Shown here one piece after another: positions 47,197 to 56,063 of a stretch of DNA of 64,000 nt. Source of the stretch: a virus. The stretch lies in IMG/VR virus record IMGVR_UViG_3300006880_000001, positions 62,001 to 126,000 of that record. One strand, 5' to 3'. The notes under the pieces were generated by a model. That model was given only the letters and a program-made list of their open reading frames with translations. It was not told the DNA's origin and searched no databases. Position 1 is the stretch's first letter. The number at the start of each line of letters is the position of its first letter. The position numbers and the translations under genes are program-made.

Positions 47197-48134
47197 GGGT
47201 GATCGACATCTCGAAGCCGCAGGAACGCTGGATCATCATGGCCTATGGTGATCTTCGTTCTGGTAAGACGCATTTCGCAGCGACTTGGGAACGTCCTCTC
47301 TTCTTCTCCGACCCTACGGAGAATGGGTTCACGACCATCGGTTCGATGGACCCGAGCTGGTTCTACGACCCCAAGGTGAAGCCCCAGGTTTGGGCCTGGG
47401 ACCAGTTCTCGGACCTTCCGGGCATGATCCAGAAGGCGCTGCCGCTCGTGCAGAAGGGGGAGGTCAAGACCATCGTCATCGACAGCGCGACCTACCTCTC
47501 CGAGATGCTCCTCGCGGAGCTGAGCACGCGATACAACGACACGCGCAAGCTGTACGCCGACATGGGCAACAAGTTGCGCGAGCTCCGTCTCGCCGTGCAT
47601 CGCCTGCCCTGCAACGTAGTCTGGCTCTGCCACGACCAACCGCCGGATGAACAGAACCCGACCGGTCGCCCGCAGATTCCCGGCAAGCAGGCCAAGGGCT
47701 TCGCCGGCGCCTGCGACTTCATCCTCTACCTGCGCTCGGAGGTCGTCACCAAGGGCAAGGACAGCCGCGTCACCTACGAGATGCGGACCCTGCGCTACGG
47801 CGCCTTCATCGCGGGCGGTCGCTACCGATTACCGAACCCGCTGCCGACGACGACCGCGCGTGACTTCCTGGCGCACGTCGCTGCAGCGCCGCGGGTCGCC
47901 TTCAACGTCGACGAGGTCTTCGACGAGAGCGAACCGGAGCAGACCGAGGAGGGAGCCGCCGACGCCGACGCCTCACCGCCGGGCGACGATGCCGGTCGTG
48001 AGCTGCCGATGTCGAGGAAGGCCGCCCCCGCCGCAACCCCGTCGAGACCCACAGCCCCGGCACGACCCGCGCCCGGTCCCACCGCTGCCCGTCCCATCGC
48101 CTCCACCGCCCGCCCAGCGCCAACCAAGCGCTGA
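47193..48134 (+). CDS. Sak4-like RecA-fold ATPase
   Basis: 313 aa. Walker A YGDLRSGKTHF (residues 18-27), Walker B TIVIDSATYL, and VVWLCHDQ resemble Sak4/AAA_24 phage single-strand annealing ATPases. A Pro/Ala/Thr-rich disordered tail of about 70 residues ends the protein. Neighbours (Cas4-like nuclease, DUF669-like protein) are typical Sak4 partners. Confidence 0.85.
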   Translation: MRVIDISKPQERWIIMAYGDLRSGKTHFAATWERPLFFSDPTENGFTTIGSMDPSWFYDPKVKPQVWAWDQFSDLPGMIQKALPLVQKGEVKTIVIDSATYLSEMLLAELSTRYNDTRKLYADMGNKLRELRLAVHRLPCNVVWLCHDQPPDEQNPTGRPQIPGKQAKGFAGACDFILYLRSEVVTKGKDSRVTYEMRTLRYGAFIAGGRYRLPNPLPTTTARDFLAHVAAAPRVAFNVDEVFDESEPEQTEEGAADADASPPGDDAGRELPMSRKAAPAATPSRPTAPARPAPGPTAARPIASTARPAPTKR

Positions 48135-48178
48135 TCTGACCGTTCAACGTAAATGGAACACAGCACAGGAGCACAGAC

Positions 48179-48715
48179 ATGTCTTTCGTCGATCTGAACA
48201 TTCAGCTGCCCGATCTGTCCGATGTCGATGCTTGGGGTGGTGGCAACCGCCCGCTCGTGCCGCCCGGTCTCTACCTCCTCGAGCTCATCGAGGCCGAGTC
48301 CAGCAGCTCGAAGAGCACGAACCAGCCGACCCTGAAGACCACCTTCCGTGTGCTCTCCGACGGCGACGCGCACGGCATGGAGCTCCAGAAGTCCTACTCC
48401 CTGCAGGGTGACAAGTGGGTTCGGGCGCGCCTGAAGAGCTTTCTTCAGGCGATCCAGCACCCGCTCGATCAGCCGATCACCGGCGCGATCGTCGGCAGTC
48501 GCATGTTCGCGGAAGTGACGCAGAAGCCGCTGCCGAAGCGCGACACGGATCCGCCCGACGCCGAGGTCAAGTACATCAACGAGATCAGCAACGAGCAGGC
48601 CGAGGAGGCGATGGAGGCGGCACCGCCGCCCCCTCCGCAGCAGGCGGCCGCGCCCGCGCCGAGTCGCCGTGCGGTCAGCCGCACCAACGGCGCGGCGGCC
48701 CAGAAGACGCGCTGA
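48179..48715 (+). CDS. DUF669-like single-strand-binding partner
   Basis: 178 aa. The beta-rich core (PPGLYLLELIEAESSSSKST, KTTFRVLSDGDAHGMELQKS) and helical insert fit DUF669 proteins that accompany Sak4-like recombinases, with a Pro/Ala-rich tail. Likely binds ssDNA. A strong terminator hairpin follows 16 nt after the stop. Confidence 0.75.
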   Translation: MSFVDLNIQLPDLSDVDAWGGGNRPLVPPGLYLLELIEAESSSSKSTNQPTLKTTFRVLSDGDAHGMELQKSYSLQGDKWVRARLKSFLQAIQHPLDQPITGAIVGSRMFAEVTQKPLPKRDTDPPDAEVKYINEISNEQAEEAMEAAPPPPPQQAAAPAPSRRAVSRTNGAAAQKTR

Positions 48716-48731
48716 CCCGGTCGGCGTTCGC

Positions 48732-48765
48732 CTGGGGTGATCTCTCACCAGGGGGATCACCCCAG
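48732..48765 (+). terminator. Hairpin terminator of recombination operon
   Basis: CTGGGGTGATC (48732-48742) pairs with GATCACCCCAG (48755-48765), 11 bp with a 12-nt loop. No U-tract follows (TACTCCC), so it may be bidirectional or Rho-assisted. Confidence 0.5.
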
Positions 48766-48844
48766 TACTCCCATTCCTCACGCTAACGAAAGCCATAATG
48801 ATTTGGTCATCTTGTCAGCGTGACGTGTGTTCCGCGGGGACAAC

Positions 48845-48933
48845 GCCCCCACAAGGGGCTTGCCGATGAAGTTCATTTGTCCTACAACGAGTAGGACGGA
48901 AGGAACCCACGAGTCGTAGACGCCACGTCTACG
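48845..48933 (+). promoter_or_regulatory. Structured leader upstream of 49034
   Basis: Three hairpins: GCCCC-CACAA-GGGGC (48845-48859), GTCCTAC-AACGA-GTAGGAC (48879-48897) and CGTAGACG-CCA-CGTCTACG (48915-48933). The 318-nt gap 48716-49033 otherwise contains only the terminator and a relatively AT-rich stretch near 48785-48815; no gene is seen in it. Confidence 0.45.
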
Positions 48934-49033
48934 CCTTCCCGGGCATCGGGGGACCAGTCTGCTCGCAAGGCCGGCGCACGGCCACACCGTGCCCTGAGCC
49001 AGAACCGTCTTCACAACCACATTGGGGGGCCAC

Positions 49034-49528
49034 GTGGCGCTGCAACAGCGTCGGGCGATTGCTACGCCCGAATCCGATCTCCTTGTTGCCGATCTCTGCC
49101 GTGAAGAGCACTGTCGCCGGATCGGGACACACCGGAAGGGTGAGTGTCGAATCGGGTCTGACGTCGTATCGAAGCGGGAGTTGATGGAGATCAACGAGGA
49201 GGCCCACACTACCGACGGTCGTACGTGCCGCTTCCGGTACAAGGCCATCGACTGTTGCATCATCGCCTCGATCGGGCGGCACCGCGGCCTCATCCTCCGC
49301 GAGATCGTGGACCGGGTTCGCAATGACTACGGCCATATCGAACGCCGGAGCATCCTGCGCCGGATCCAGAAGCTCGCCGCCATCGACCGGATCTTCATCT
49401 ACAAGAGCCCCCGCTACCCGCAGCGGCTCTACTTGAGCCACCTGTCGCCGCTCAAGAGCGATCCGGAGATGCCGCTCATCCTCGACGAGCAGATCGGCGA
49501 CGCCCTGTCCGGCCTGGACCACCACTGA
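49034..49528 (+). CDS. Winged-helix-like DNA-binding protein
   Basis: 164 aa. The region ILREIVDRVRNDYGHIERRS to QKLAAIDRIFIYKSP has helix-helix-wing spacing of winged-helix regulators; four Cys near the N-terminus (LCREEHCRRI, RKGEC) may bind zinc. GTG follows GGGGGG. Located directly upstream of the DNA polymerase and behind a structured leader, so it may regulate replication genes. Confidence 0.65.
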   Translation: MALQQRRAIATPESDLLVADLCREEHCRRIGTHRKGECRIGSDVVSKRELMEINEEAHTTDGRTCRFRYKAIDCCIIASIGRHRGLILREIVDRVRNDYGHIERRSILRRIQKLAAIDRIFIYKSPRYPQRLYLSHLSPLKSDPEMPLILDEQIGDALSGLDHH

Positions 49529-49538
49529 GGGATCCCCG

Positions 49539-52500
49539 GTGAACGGGGACGACACGGAAGCCCTCCCGGCCCGACCTGCGATCCGCGGGACCACGGAGGG
49601 TGCCGAGTGCTGGCGCTGCCCGTTTGCGGCGGCCGGGCGCCCAGCCCGTGCGGTAACGGCGGAAGGTCCTGAGGATCCCACCTGGATCCTGCTCTCCGAC
49701 TACCCCGGACGTACCGAAGTCATCTTCGGTCGTCCGCTTTGTTTGGTGCCGGAGACCCTTGTCCTGATGGCTGATTTGACTTGGCGTCCGTTGGGAGATC
49801 TCCTCGTCGGCGACAAGATCTTGACGATCGAAGACGAACCACAGCCTGATCCAAGGTCCCGCTTCGGACGAGCCGCCAGACGCTGGGTCGTCGCGGAGGT
49901 GACCGCCGCCGTCCGGCATAGATCACCAACGGTCCGTGTTGCAACATCTGAGGGTTCTCTAGTTGGATCAGGGGACCACCGCGTCCTCACGTCCATCGAC
50001 ATCAAGGACCCCGACGGTCGGCGGCGAAAGGGCAGGAAACAGTGGACACGGATGGATCGGCTAGTCTGCGGTCCAACGCGCCGATCACAGATTGTATTCG
50101 TCGAAAAGCCGTGGGGTACGCTGACCAGCTACGACGCTGGTTGGTTGGCGGGTGCGTTGGATGGCGAAGGGTACGTCGCCGGTTCAAAGCGCATGGGGAA
50201 ACGGACCGGGAAGTACGGAACGATCGGGTTCTCGCAAAACGTTGGAGATGTCTACGACCGATTCGTAACAATCGCGGAGACGTTGGGCTTCGCGCTCCGA
50301 GCCAGAGAAGACGTCGCTGAGGGCACCCAAACCAACCGTGGCCGCCACAGCACCACGCACGTGAAGAGCCACGTACGCGGTGGCACGGTAGCGTGGATGC
50401 GGTTGATTGGATCCGTGCGTCCGGTACGGCTCCTCCCGCAATTCGTCGACGCTATCCAGGGGAAGCAGTCCCACCATTCTTGGCGGAGGGCGGTCGTCCA
50501 TACCCGTGCAGACGCCGGCGTTCAGGACGTCGTAGACATTACCACGACGGCTGGAACCTTCATTGCTAACGGTTTCGTAGTCCACAACTGCGGCCAGACC
50601 GGCAAAGTCGTGGATCGGATGCTCGCCGCCGTCGGCCGCCCGCGGAAGGAGATCTGGATCACCAACACCACGCTCTGCATCAAGGACGGCGCCACCGACG
50701 ACGACAAAGCGGCCGCCGTCCGCGCCTGTCGGCCGCGCCTCCTGCACGAGCTCCGGCGCTTCCCGGGCAAGCCCATCCTCGCCCTGGGCGGCTACGCAGC
50801 CCGTGCCGTCATCCCCCACGTCCTCCAGCTCAGCAAGGCCGAGCAGATCGCCGCCGCGGCCGCGATGGCTACGGAGGCTGTGGAGCCGCCGCTCCCGCCC
50901 GAGCTCGTCGCCAAGGACGATCCCGAGTACCGCCGGCTCATCGAACGCGGCCAACGCTTCGCGGACGAGGTCGACGCCGGAACCCGCCTCCTGCCCAAGG
51001 ATCGGGCCAAGAAGAAGCGGACGCCGGAGGAGCGCGAGGAGGAGATCCGCCGGCGGCACGAGACGCGAGAGGCCAAACAGTTGGCCAAGGAGCGGCAGAA
51101 GGAGGAGCGGAAGCGGTTAGCGAAGGGGCTCCAGCTGACCGACGTCCTGTCGACGCTCCACACCGCGGACGTCGACGGGTCGGGGCCGCGGGAGATCGTC
51201 GTCAACGTCAACCCGGCTGCGCTGCTGAAGGCGGGGGGCCGGGCCATCGCCGGGTCGCACACCCCGGACCTGGGCTACTACAACATCCTCTACGACATCG
51301 GTAAGATCGACGCCCTCGCCCGCGGTGTCGACATCCGGCTCCACGCCGAGACCGACGTCGAGTACGTCGACGACGCCCGCGCCACCTTCATCTTCCTCGA
51401 GATGCTCCGGGAGATCCGCAACGGGTGCAAGCGGGCCACCATCGACCTCGAGACCTACGTCGAGGACGACGTCCGCCACACGGCCCTCATGCCGTACGTG
51501 GCCCGGATCCGCGCCATCGGGATCGGGACCCCGGACCGGGCGGTCTGCGTCCTCTGGGATCTCTTGTCGCCATACGCCAAGGAAGTTTTGAAGGCGTTCC
51601 TGGTCGACATGACCGTCACCAAGGGCGGCCACAACTTCCTCCTGTACGACTGCGCGGTCTTCGAGGCGAACGGCTTTCGCATCGACGGACCCACCTTCGA
51701 CACGATGTTCCTCCACCACGCCGCGTTCCCCGGTGTGGCGCACCGCCTGCAGCTCGTAACGGCGCAGTTCTACGGCGTCCCGCCCTGGAAGTCGGAGTTC
51801 CGCGACGGCGACGAGTCCATCCCCGAGCTCGTCGACTACTGCGCCAAGGACGTGGCTGGAACCGCCAAGATCGAGATCCCGCTCGCAGCCTGGGTGCGGA
51901 AGACCGACACCGAGCGGGTCTACGAGATCGACAAGGTCCAGGGCGACATCGCGCGTGCCATGCACCTGGTTGGCGTCCCCATCGACCGGGACGTCAACGA
52001 GCACCTGCTCCAGACCTTCCGCAAGAACGTCGCCGACGCCGAGGAGAAGATCCTCGCCATCGCGCACGAGCCGTCCATCCAGGAGCGGATCCGGAGCTTC
52101 ATTTCCTACGAGCAGGCCAAGACCCGACGGAAGAGCGACCCCGTCGAGTTCATGCCGCGGTACCACACCCGGCTCGCGGATCTCGGCAAGAAGGAGGCCA
52201 AGGGTAAATGGGCATGGTCCGTGACCAAGAACGCGGACATCATCGGCCTCCTGCGCGCGCTGGGCATCAACCTCTACAAGCTGACGCCGACCGGCAAGAT
52301 CTCGACCTCGAAGGCGGTCTTCGAGGACCTGATCCACCACGACATCGTCCGCGAGATCGTCCTCTACCGCGAGAACGACAAGCTGCTCTCGACCTTCCTC
52401 TTCCGCATGTTCGATCGGGAGACGAAGAAGGGTCTGGTCCCCGGCTACACCGACCGCAACAGCCGCTGCCATCCGGTCTGGCGGACCATCCTGATCTCCG

Positions 52501-53324
52501 GTCGATGGGCGTCGACGACGCCGGTCATGTCGAACGTGCCCAAGGCGGACAAGAAGAAGAACCGCCCCAACCTACGCGCCCAGGTGGTGGCTCCAAAGGG
52601 GCGAATCTTCTGCGGGTTCGATTTTTCGCAGATCGAAGCTAGGCTCATCGCGCTCCGCTCCGGCGACCCTTGGCTGACCAACGTCTTCGCCACCGGCCAG
52701 GACATCCATACCGTTTGCACTCGCGAGTGGTACCCCGGCTTCGACGAGCTCAAGAAGGCGGATCCCGAGCGCGCCAAGAACGTCCGTGACGCCACCAAGC
52801 GCTTCGAGTACGGCGCCTTCTACAAGGGCTCGATCGAGACCTTGTGGAAGACTCTCATGAAGGACGGCTACCAGGTCAAGATCGCGGACGTCGAGAAGGC
52901 GGTTCGTATCCTCATGACCAAGATGGCGCGGGTCCCCATCTGGCAGGATGACTGCCTCCGCAAGGCCACGACGCCGCCGTACACCATCTACTCGGCCATC
53001 CTCAAGCGCCGCCGGGTGTTCCCCCTCAACGTGGACCCGGGTGAAGCTGTGAACTCGGAGATCCAACCTTCGGCCGCCGACATCATGAACATCGGCATGT
53101 GGCGGATGTGGCAACGACTTCCGAAGTACAACGGCTACCAGACGATCCAGGTCGGTAAGGGCTGCTACCCCTTGCTCCAGATACACGACGCCTGCGTCTA
53201 CGAATGCGACGAAGACGACGCCGACGAAGTGGCAAAGGACATTAAGGAATGTTTCGAACAGGAATATGGAGGCGTTCCATTCCCCGTCGAAATCGACATC
53301 GGAAAGAGTTGGGCTGATGTCTAG
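49539..53324 (+). CDS. UDG-like/DNA polymerase A fusion, interrupted by intein
   Basis: 1261 aa precursor, 978 aa after splicing. The N-terminal extein begins a UDG-like domain (CWRCPFAAAGR, TWILLSDYPGR, GRPL, then CGQTGKVVDRML, IWITNTTLC). A charged linker, a 3'-5' exonuclease (TIDLETYVEDD near 633, HNFLLYDCAVFEANG) and the family A polymerase core follow: motif A GFDFSQIEARL near 1027, motif B KRFEYGAFYKG, motif C LLQIHDACVYE near 1215. UDG-polymerase fusions are known in SPO1-type phages. GTG start. Replicative polymerase of the element. Confidence 0.9.
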   Translation: MNGDDTEALPARPAIRGTTEGAECWRCPFAAAGRPARAVTAEGPEDPTWILLSDYPGRTEVIFGRPLCLVPETLVLMADLTWRPLGDLLVGDKILTIEDEPQPDPRSRFGRAARRWVVAEVTAAVRHRSPTVRVATSEGSLVGSGDHRVLTSIDIKDPDGRRRKGRKQWTRMDRLVCGPTRRSQIVFVEKPWGTLTSYDAGWLAGALDGEGYVAGSKRMGKRTGKYGTIGFSQNVGDVYDRFVTIAETLGFALRAREDVAEGTQTNRGRHSTTHVKSHVRGGTVAWMRLIGSVRPVRLLPQFVDAIQGKQSHHSWRRAVVHTRADAGVQDVVDITTTAGTFIANGFVVHNCGQTGKVVDRMLAAVGRPRKEIWITNTTLCIKDGATDDDKAAAVRACRPRLLHELRRFPGKPILALGGYAARAVIPHVLQLSKAEQIAAAAAMATEAVEPPLPPELVAKDDPEYRRLIERGQRFADEVDAGTRLLPKDRAKKKRTPEEREEEIRRRHETREAKQLAKERQKEERKRLAKGLQLTDVLSTLHTADVDGSGPREIVVNVNPAALLKAGGRAIAGSHTPDLGYYNILYDIGKIDALARGVDIRLHAETDVEYVDDARATFIFLEMLREIRNGCKRATIDLETYVEDDVRHTALMPYVARIRAIGIGTPDRAVCVLWDLLSPYAKEVLKAFLVDMTVTKGGHNFLLYDCAVFEANGFRIDGPTFDTMFLHHAAFPGVAHRLQLVTAQFYGVPPWKSEFRDGDESIPELVDYCAKDVAGTAKIEIPLAAWVRKTDTERVYEIDKVQGDIARAMHLVGVPIDRDVNEHLLQTFRKNVADAEEKILAIAHEPSIQERIRSFISYEQAKTRRKSDPVEFMPRYHTRLADLGKKEAKGKWAWSVTKNADIIGLLRALGINLYKLTPTGKISTSKAVFEDLIHHDIVREIVLYRENDKLLSTFLFRMFDRETKKGLVPGYTDRNSRCHPVWRTILISGRWASTTPVMSNVPKADKKKNRPNLRAQVVAPKGRIFCGFDFSQIEARLIALRSGDPWLTNVFATGQDIHTVCTREWYPGFDELKKADPERAKNVRDATKRFEYGAFYKGSIETLWKTLMKDGYQVKIADVEKAVRILMTKMARVPIWQDDCLRKATTPPYTIYSAILKRRRVFPLNVDPGEAVNSEIQPSAADIMNIGMWRMWQRLPKYNGYQTIQVGKGCYPLLQIHDACVYECDEDDADEVAKDIKECFEQEYGGVPFPVEIDIGKSWADV
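49740..50588 (+). mobile_element. Intein with LAGLIDADG endonuclease in the polymerase gene
   Basis: 283 aa between GRPL and CGQTG. It begins CLVPETLVLM (block A), has SLVGSGDHRVLT (block B), a LAGLIDADG motif WLAGALDGEGYVAG, and ends FIANGFVVHN before Cys+1 (blocks F, G). All splicing residues (Cys1, penultimate His, terminal Asn, Cys+1) are present, so it should be active. Its DNA has visibly fewer G/C-ending codons than the exteins. Confidence 0.9.
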
Positions 53325-53838
53325 GGCCACGGACCTTACCAGCCGCAGATTCGAGCGCCTGGTCGTGCAGCACGAAGCCGGCCGAGACAAGGGAGGCCGC
53401 GCCATTTGGTGGGCAAAATGTGATTGTGGCAGTGTGGTTCGCGTAATGGCGACGAACCTCATGCGCGGTCAGGTACGGTCTTGCGGATGCCTACGGCGAG
53501 AACGGTCGGCGGCCGTACACCACAGACACGGGCACAACAAGCGAGGGGATGCAGGTCCGAGTCGCGAGTATCTGACCTGGTTGAGGATGAAGGCGCGGTG
53601 CTGTAACGCTAACAACCCAGATTATCCGGCCTATGGCGGCCGAGGCGTCCGTCTACATCCTGCATGGCAACAAGACTTTGTTGCGTTCTTGGCGTACCTG
53701 CACAATACCATCGGGCCTCATCCCGGGAAGGGATACAGCGTCGATCGCATCGACAATGAGAGCGGCTACGTCCCAGGCAACATCCGATGGGCAACGGCCA
53801 AGGTCCAAGCTAACAACCGTCGCCAACGCCACCGATGA
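53317..53838 (+). CDS. HNH homing-type endonuclease
   Basis: 173 aa. Overlaps the polymerase stop by 8 nt. Zinc-binding CDCGSVVRV...SCGCLRRE, then YGGRGVRLHPAWQQDFVAF and YSVDRIDNESGYVPGNIRWA, same family as 15497. Position next to an intein-bearing polymerase suggests homing into the replication locus. Composition is less GC-biased than its neighbours. Confidence 0.85.
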   Translation: MSRATDLTSRRFERLVVQHEAGRDKGGRAIWWAKCDCGSVVRVMATNLMRGQVRSCGCLRRERSAAVHHRHGHNKRGDAGPSREYLTWLRMKARCCNANNPDYPAYGGRGVRLHPAWQQDFVAFLAYLHNTIGPHPGKGYSVDRIDNESGYVPGNIRWATAKVQANNRRQRHR

Positions 53839-53872
53839 CCGGCTGCGCCAAGAGCTGGGACCTCGTCTGAAC

Positions 53873-53894
53873 GGTCACCGGGAGCTGCTACGCT
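53873..53894 (+). promoter_or_regulatory. Class A GTCAC promoter
   Basis: GGTCAC, 7-nt spacer, TGCTACGCT. Hexamer TACGCT ends 6 nt before the GTG at 53901. Confidence 0.65.
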
Positions 53895-53900
53895 CCCGCC

Positions 53901-54431
53901 GTGCACTACAAGCTGGATCTGGCGCGCATCACTGGGATCACCGTCACCGGGGGCAGCACCGGGACCATCACCGTCGTCGCCACGCCACCCGGCTACGTCG
54001 TCGCGGAGCTCCCTGCCATCGTCATCCCCTACGAAGTCGTCGACGACGACGACTGCGAAGGACACCCCATGTCGATCGTGAACAACCTCGAGCACCACAC
54101 CGGAGAGAACTCCATGACCGCGCGAACCATCCCCATCGTCGAGAAGACCCCACCCGCGACCGTCAAGATCCACAAGGGGACGCTCATCCTCCACGGCCAG
54201 CGCAGCAAGAGGGCGATCGCACGCACGTCGATCACCGCGATCGAGATCTGGCGGCCTGGTCCAGGTAACTCGCTCCAGGAGGGTTGTGTGGTGGCGTCCA
54301 TCGGCGGGATCGGTCCGTCATCAACGCCGTTCGAGATCGTCATGACGGAGGCCGACGCCGAGAGCGTCTTCGCCTGGTTCTGCGAGGGTGCGGAGAACGG
54401 TCACCGGGAGGTGTTAGGTTCGGGTCGATGA
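53901..54431 (+). CDS. Unknown protein
   Basis: 176 aa from a leaderless-type GTG. N-terminal half is beta-rich (GTITVVATPPGYVVAELPAI); an internal ATG (54069) could start a shorter form. The C-terminal half (KIHKGTLILHGQRSKRAIAR, TSITAIEIWRPG) looks like a PH-type or small beta domain. The next promoter lies inside its last codons. Confidence 0.65.
   Translation: MHYKLDLARITGITVTGGSTGTITVVATPPGYVVAELPAIVIPYEVVDDDDCEGHPMSIVNNLEHHTGENSMTARTIPIVEKTPPATVKIHKGTLILHGQRSKRAIARTSITAIEIWRPGPGNSLQEGCVVASIGGIGPSSTPFEIVMTEADAESVFAWFCEGAENGHREVLGSGR
54399..54420 (+). promoter_or_regulatory. Class A GTCAC promoter
   Basis: GGTCAC, 7-nt spacer, TGTTAGGTT. Hexamer TAGGTT ends 7 nt before the ATG at 54428. 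Confidence 0.65.
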
Positions 54432-54652
54432 GCACCAAAGTGGTCTACCGAACTGAGAGCATCGAGGTGGAAATCCCGGTCGGAGACGGGATGCGTACCA
54501 TGCGCCTGGTGAATTATGGGCATGGCTGGGATGCCTACATCACCCTGGGCACGCCGGCGGACCACCGCAGCAACACCCCAGACGACGCGGCACGACTCCT
54601 CAAGGAGGAGATCATCGTGCTCGCCGAGGCCCTCTCCAAGGTCCAGTTCTGA
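54428..54652 (+). CDS. Unknown small protein
   Basis: 74 aa. Beta hairpin start (SIEVEIPVGDGMRTMRLVNY) and a helical end. Predicted leaderless; overlaps the previous stop by 4 nt and the next start by 1 nt. No family recognised. Confidence 0.65.
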   Translation: MSTKVVYRTESIEVEIPVGDGMRTMRLVNYGHGWDAYITLGTPADHRSNTPDDAARLLKEEIIVLAEALSKVQF

Positions 54653-54942
54653 TGTTCTTCGGGAAGCTCCTGGGTAGGATTAGCAACAAGCGCTGCGTCG
54701 AGATCCGAACGGACGCGAAGGAGGCGACTGTCGGCGAGGCGAAGCTCATGGCCGAGGAGCTGTTGTACTGGCGCGCCAGGGCGATGCTCATCACCAACGG
54801 GCAAATCCTGGCGCTCAAATGCGACTACTGCGGACATGAGCAAGATGTCCGCCTCGACCCAAATACGAGACCCATCTTCAATGGCGTCCCCTGCGACCGC
54901 TGTGGGCTGTTCATGCCCGCGAAGGACTACGAAGGCCCATGA
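54652..54942 (+). CDS. Zinc-ribbon protein
   Basis: 96 aa. Helical N-terminus then KCDYCGHEQDVRL...PCDRCGLFMP, a four-Cys zinc ribbon. Coupled by ATGA to the thymidylate synthase gene. Unknown role. Confidence 0.7.
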   Translation: MFFGKLLGRISNKRCVEIRTDAKEATVGEAKLMAEELLYWRARAMLITNGQILALKCDYCGHEQDVRLDPNTRPIFNGVPCDRCGLFMPAKDYEGP

Positions 54943-56063
54943 CCGCCATCACCGCCCACATCCTCGCCGACTCCATCTCCTACCGCGGCCACCGGCTCAC
55001 GACCTGGGAGCTCACCTACCCGCGCTTCATCCACTCCGAGCTCCTGACCCACGGCCTCTTCCGTCGGAACGCGGCGTCGTCCCGTGCGATCCCGACTGCG
55101 AAGCTGCGTGAGCGAGTTCTGACCGGACCGGCGATCCCGGTTCACTGGGGGCAGAACCAGAAGGGGATGCAGGCGGACCACGAGGTCTCCGATCCGGAGA
55201 TCGCCCGCGAGTGGTGGCTGCGTGGCCGCGACCTCATGGCGGCCCACCACGAGGAGGGCGAGCGGCTGGGCCTCCACAAGCAGATCGTCAACCGGGTGAT
55301 CGAGCCCTGGATGATGATCACGGTCATCCTGTCGGCCACCGACTGGGCCAACTACTTCCACCAACGCGCACACAAGGACGCCGAGCCCAACTTCCAGAAG
55401 CTCGCCCACCTCATGCGCGAGATGTACTTCGACACCCTTCCGGTCGAGGTCGCCACCGGCGATTGGCATATGCCGTTCGTCCAAGACGAGGACTGGAAGT
55501 TGACCGCTGGCATGGCGAGCCAACTCATCACCTTGTTGAGGGTCTCGGCCGGACGCTGTGCTCGTGTCTCATACCTCACCCACGACGGGCGACGCGACCT
55601 TCAGGAGGACGTCGACCTCTGCGGGCGGCTCATCCAGGTCGACAATCCAGAGGCACCGATGCATGCCTCGCCACTCGACCACCCGGCGCAAGCCACCGGC
55701 GACGATGTCCGTCACGGAACCTTCCTCGGATGGAAGGGCTTCCGCAAGACGTTCACCGGCGAAGACGGACCAGACACGACCATCAAATGCCCACGCTGCG
55801 GCATCTGGGGAGGCCAGCATTCTTCGAAATGCCGCTGGAGGGCGTACAGCCTGCGCCAGCAGATCGTCAACATCGCCGTGGGCGAAGGCCTCGACATCAT
55901 GTACGGCACCGACAACCTGGCTACGCTGCTCGACGCGTTGGCGATGAAGGCGTTCCGCGCAGGTTGGGCGTTGGAGAGCCCGGAGACGCGGGCGATCCGG
56001 CGAGGGCTACAACTCGTGGAGAGGGGATGGATCCCTGAGGACGAGCCGGCGGTGTTGCGATGA
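54939..56063 (+). CDS. thyX: ThyX-like flavin-dependent thymidylate synthase
   Basis: 374 aa, longer than typical ThyX (about 230). The ThyX signature region is LTHGLFRRNAASSRAIPTAK (cf. RHR...S....SxR), and EPWMMITVILSATDWANYFH fits the family. RRAGRCAR-type basic residues follow near VSAGRCARVSYLTHDG. A CPRCGIWGGQHSSKC insert looks like a zinc knuckle. It would methylate dUMP with folate and FAD, matching the kinase and deaminase genes nearby. Confidence 0.8.
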   Translation: MTAITAHILADSISYRGHRLTTWELTYPRFIHSELLTHGLFRRNAASSRAIPTAKLRERVLTGPAIPVHWGQNQKGMQADHEVSDPEIAREWWLRGRDLMAAHHEEGERLGLHKQIVNRVIEPWMMITVILSATDWANYFHQRAHKDAEPNFQKLAHLMREMYFDTLPVEVATGDWHMPFVQDEDWKLTAGMASQLITLLRVSAGRCARVSYLTHDGRRDLQEDVDLCGRLIQVDNPEAPMHASPLDHPAQATGDDVRHGTFLGWKGFRKTFTGEDGPDTTIKCPRCGIWGGQHSSKCRWRAYSLRQQIVNIAVGEGLDIMYGTDNLATLLDALAMKAFRAGWALESPETRAIRRGLQLVERGWIPEDEPAVLR

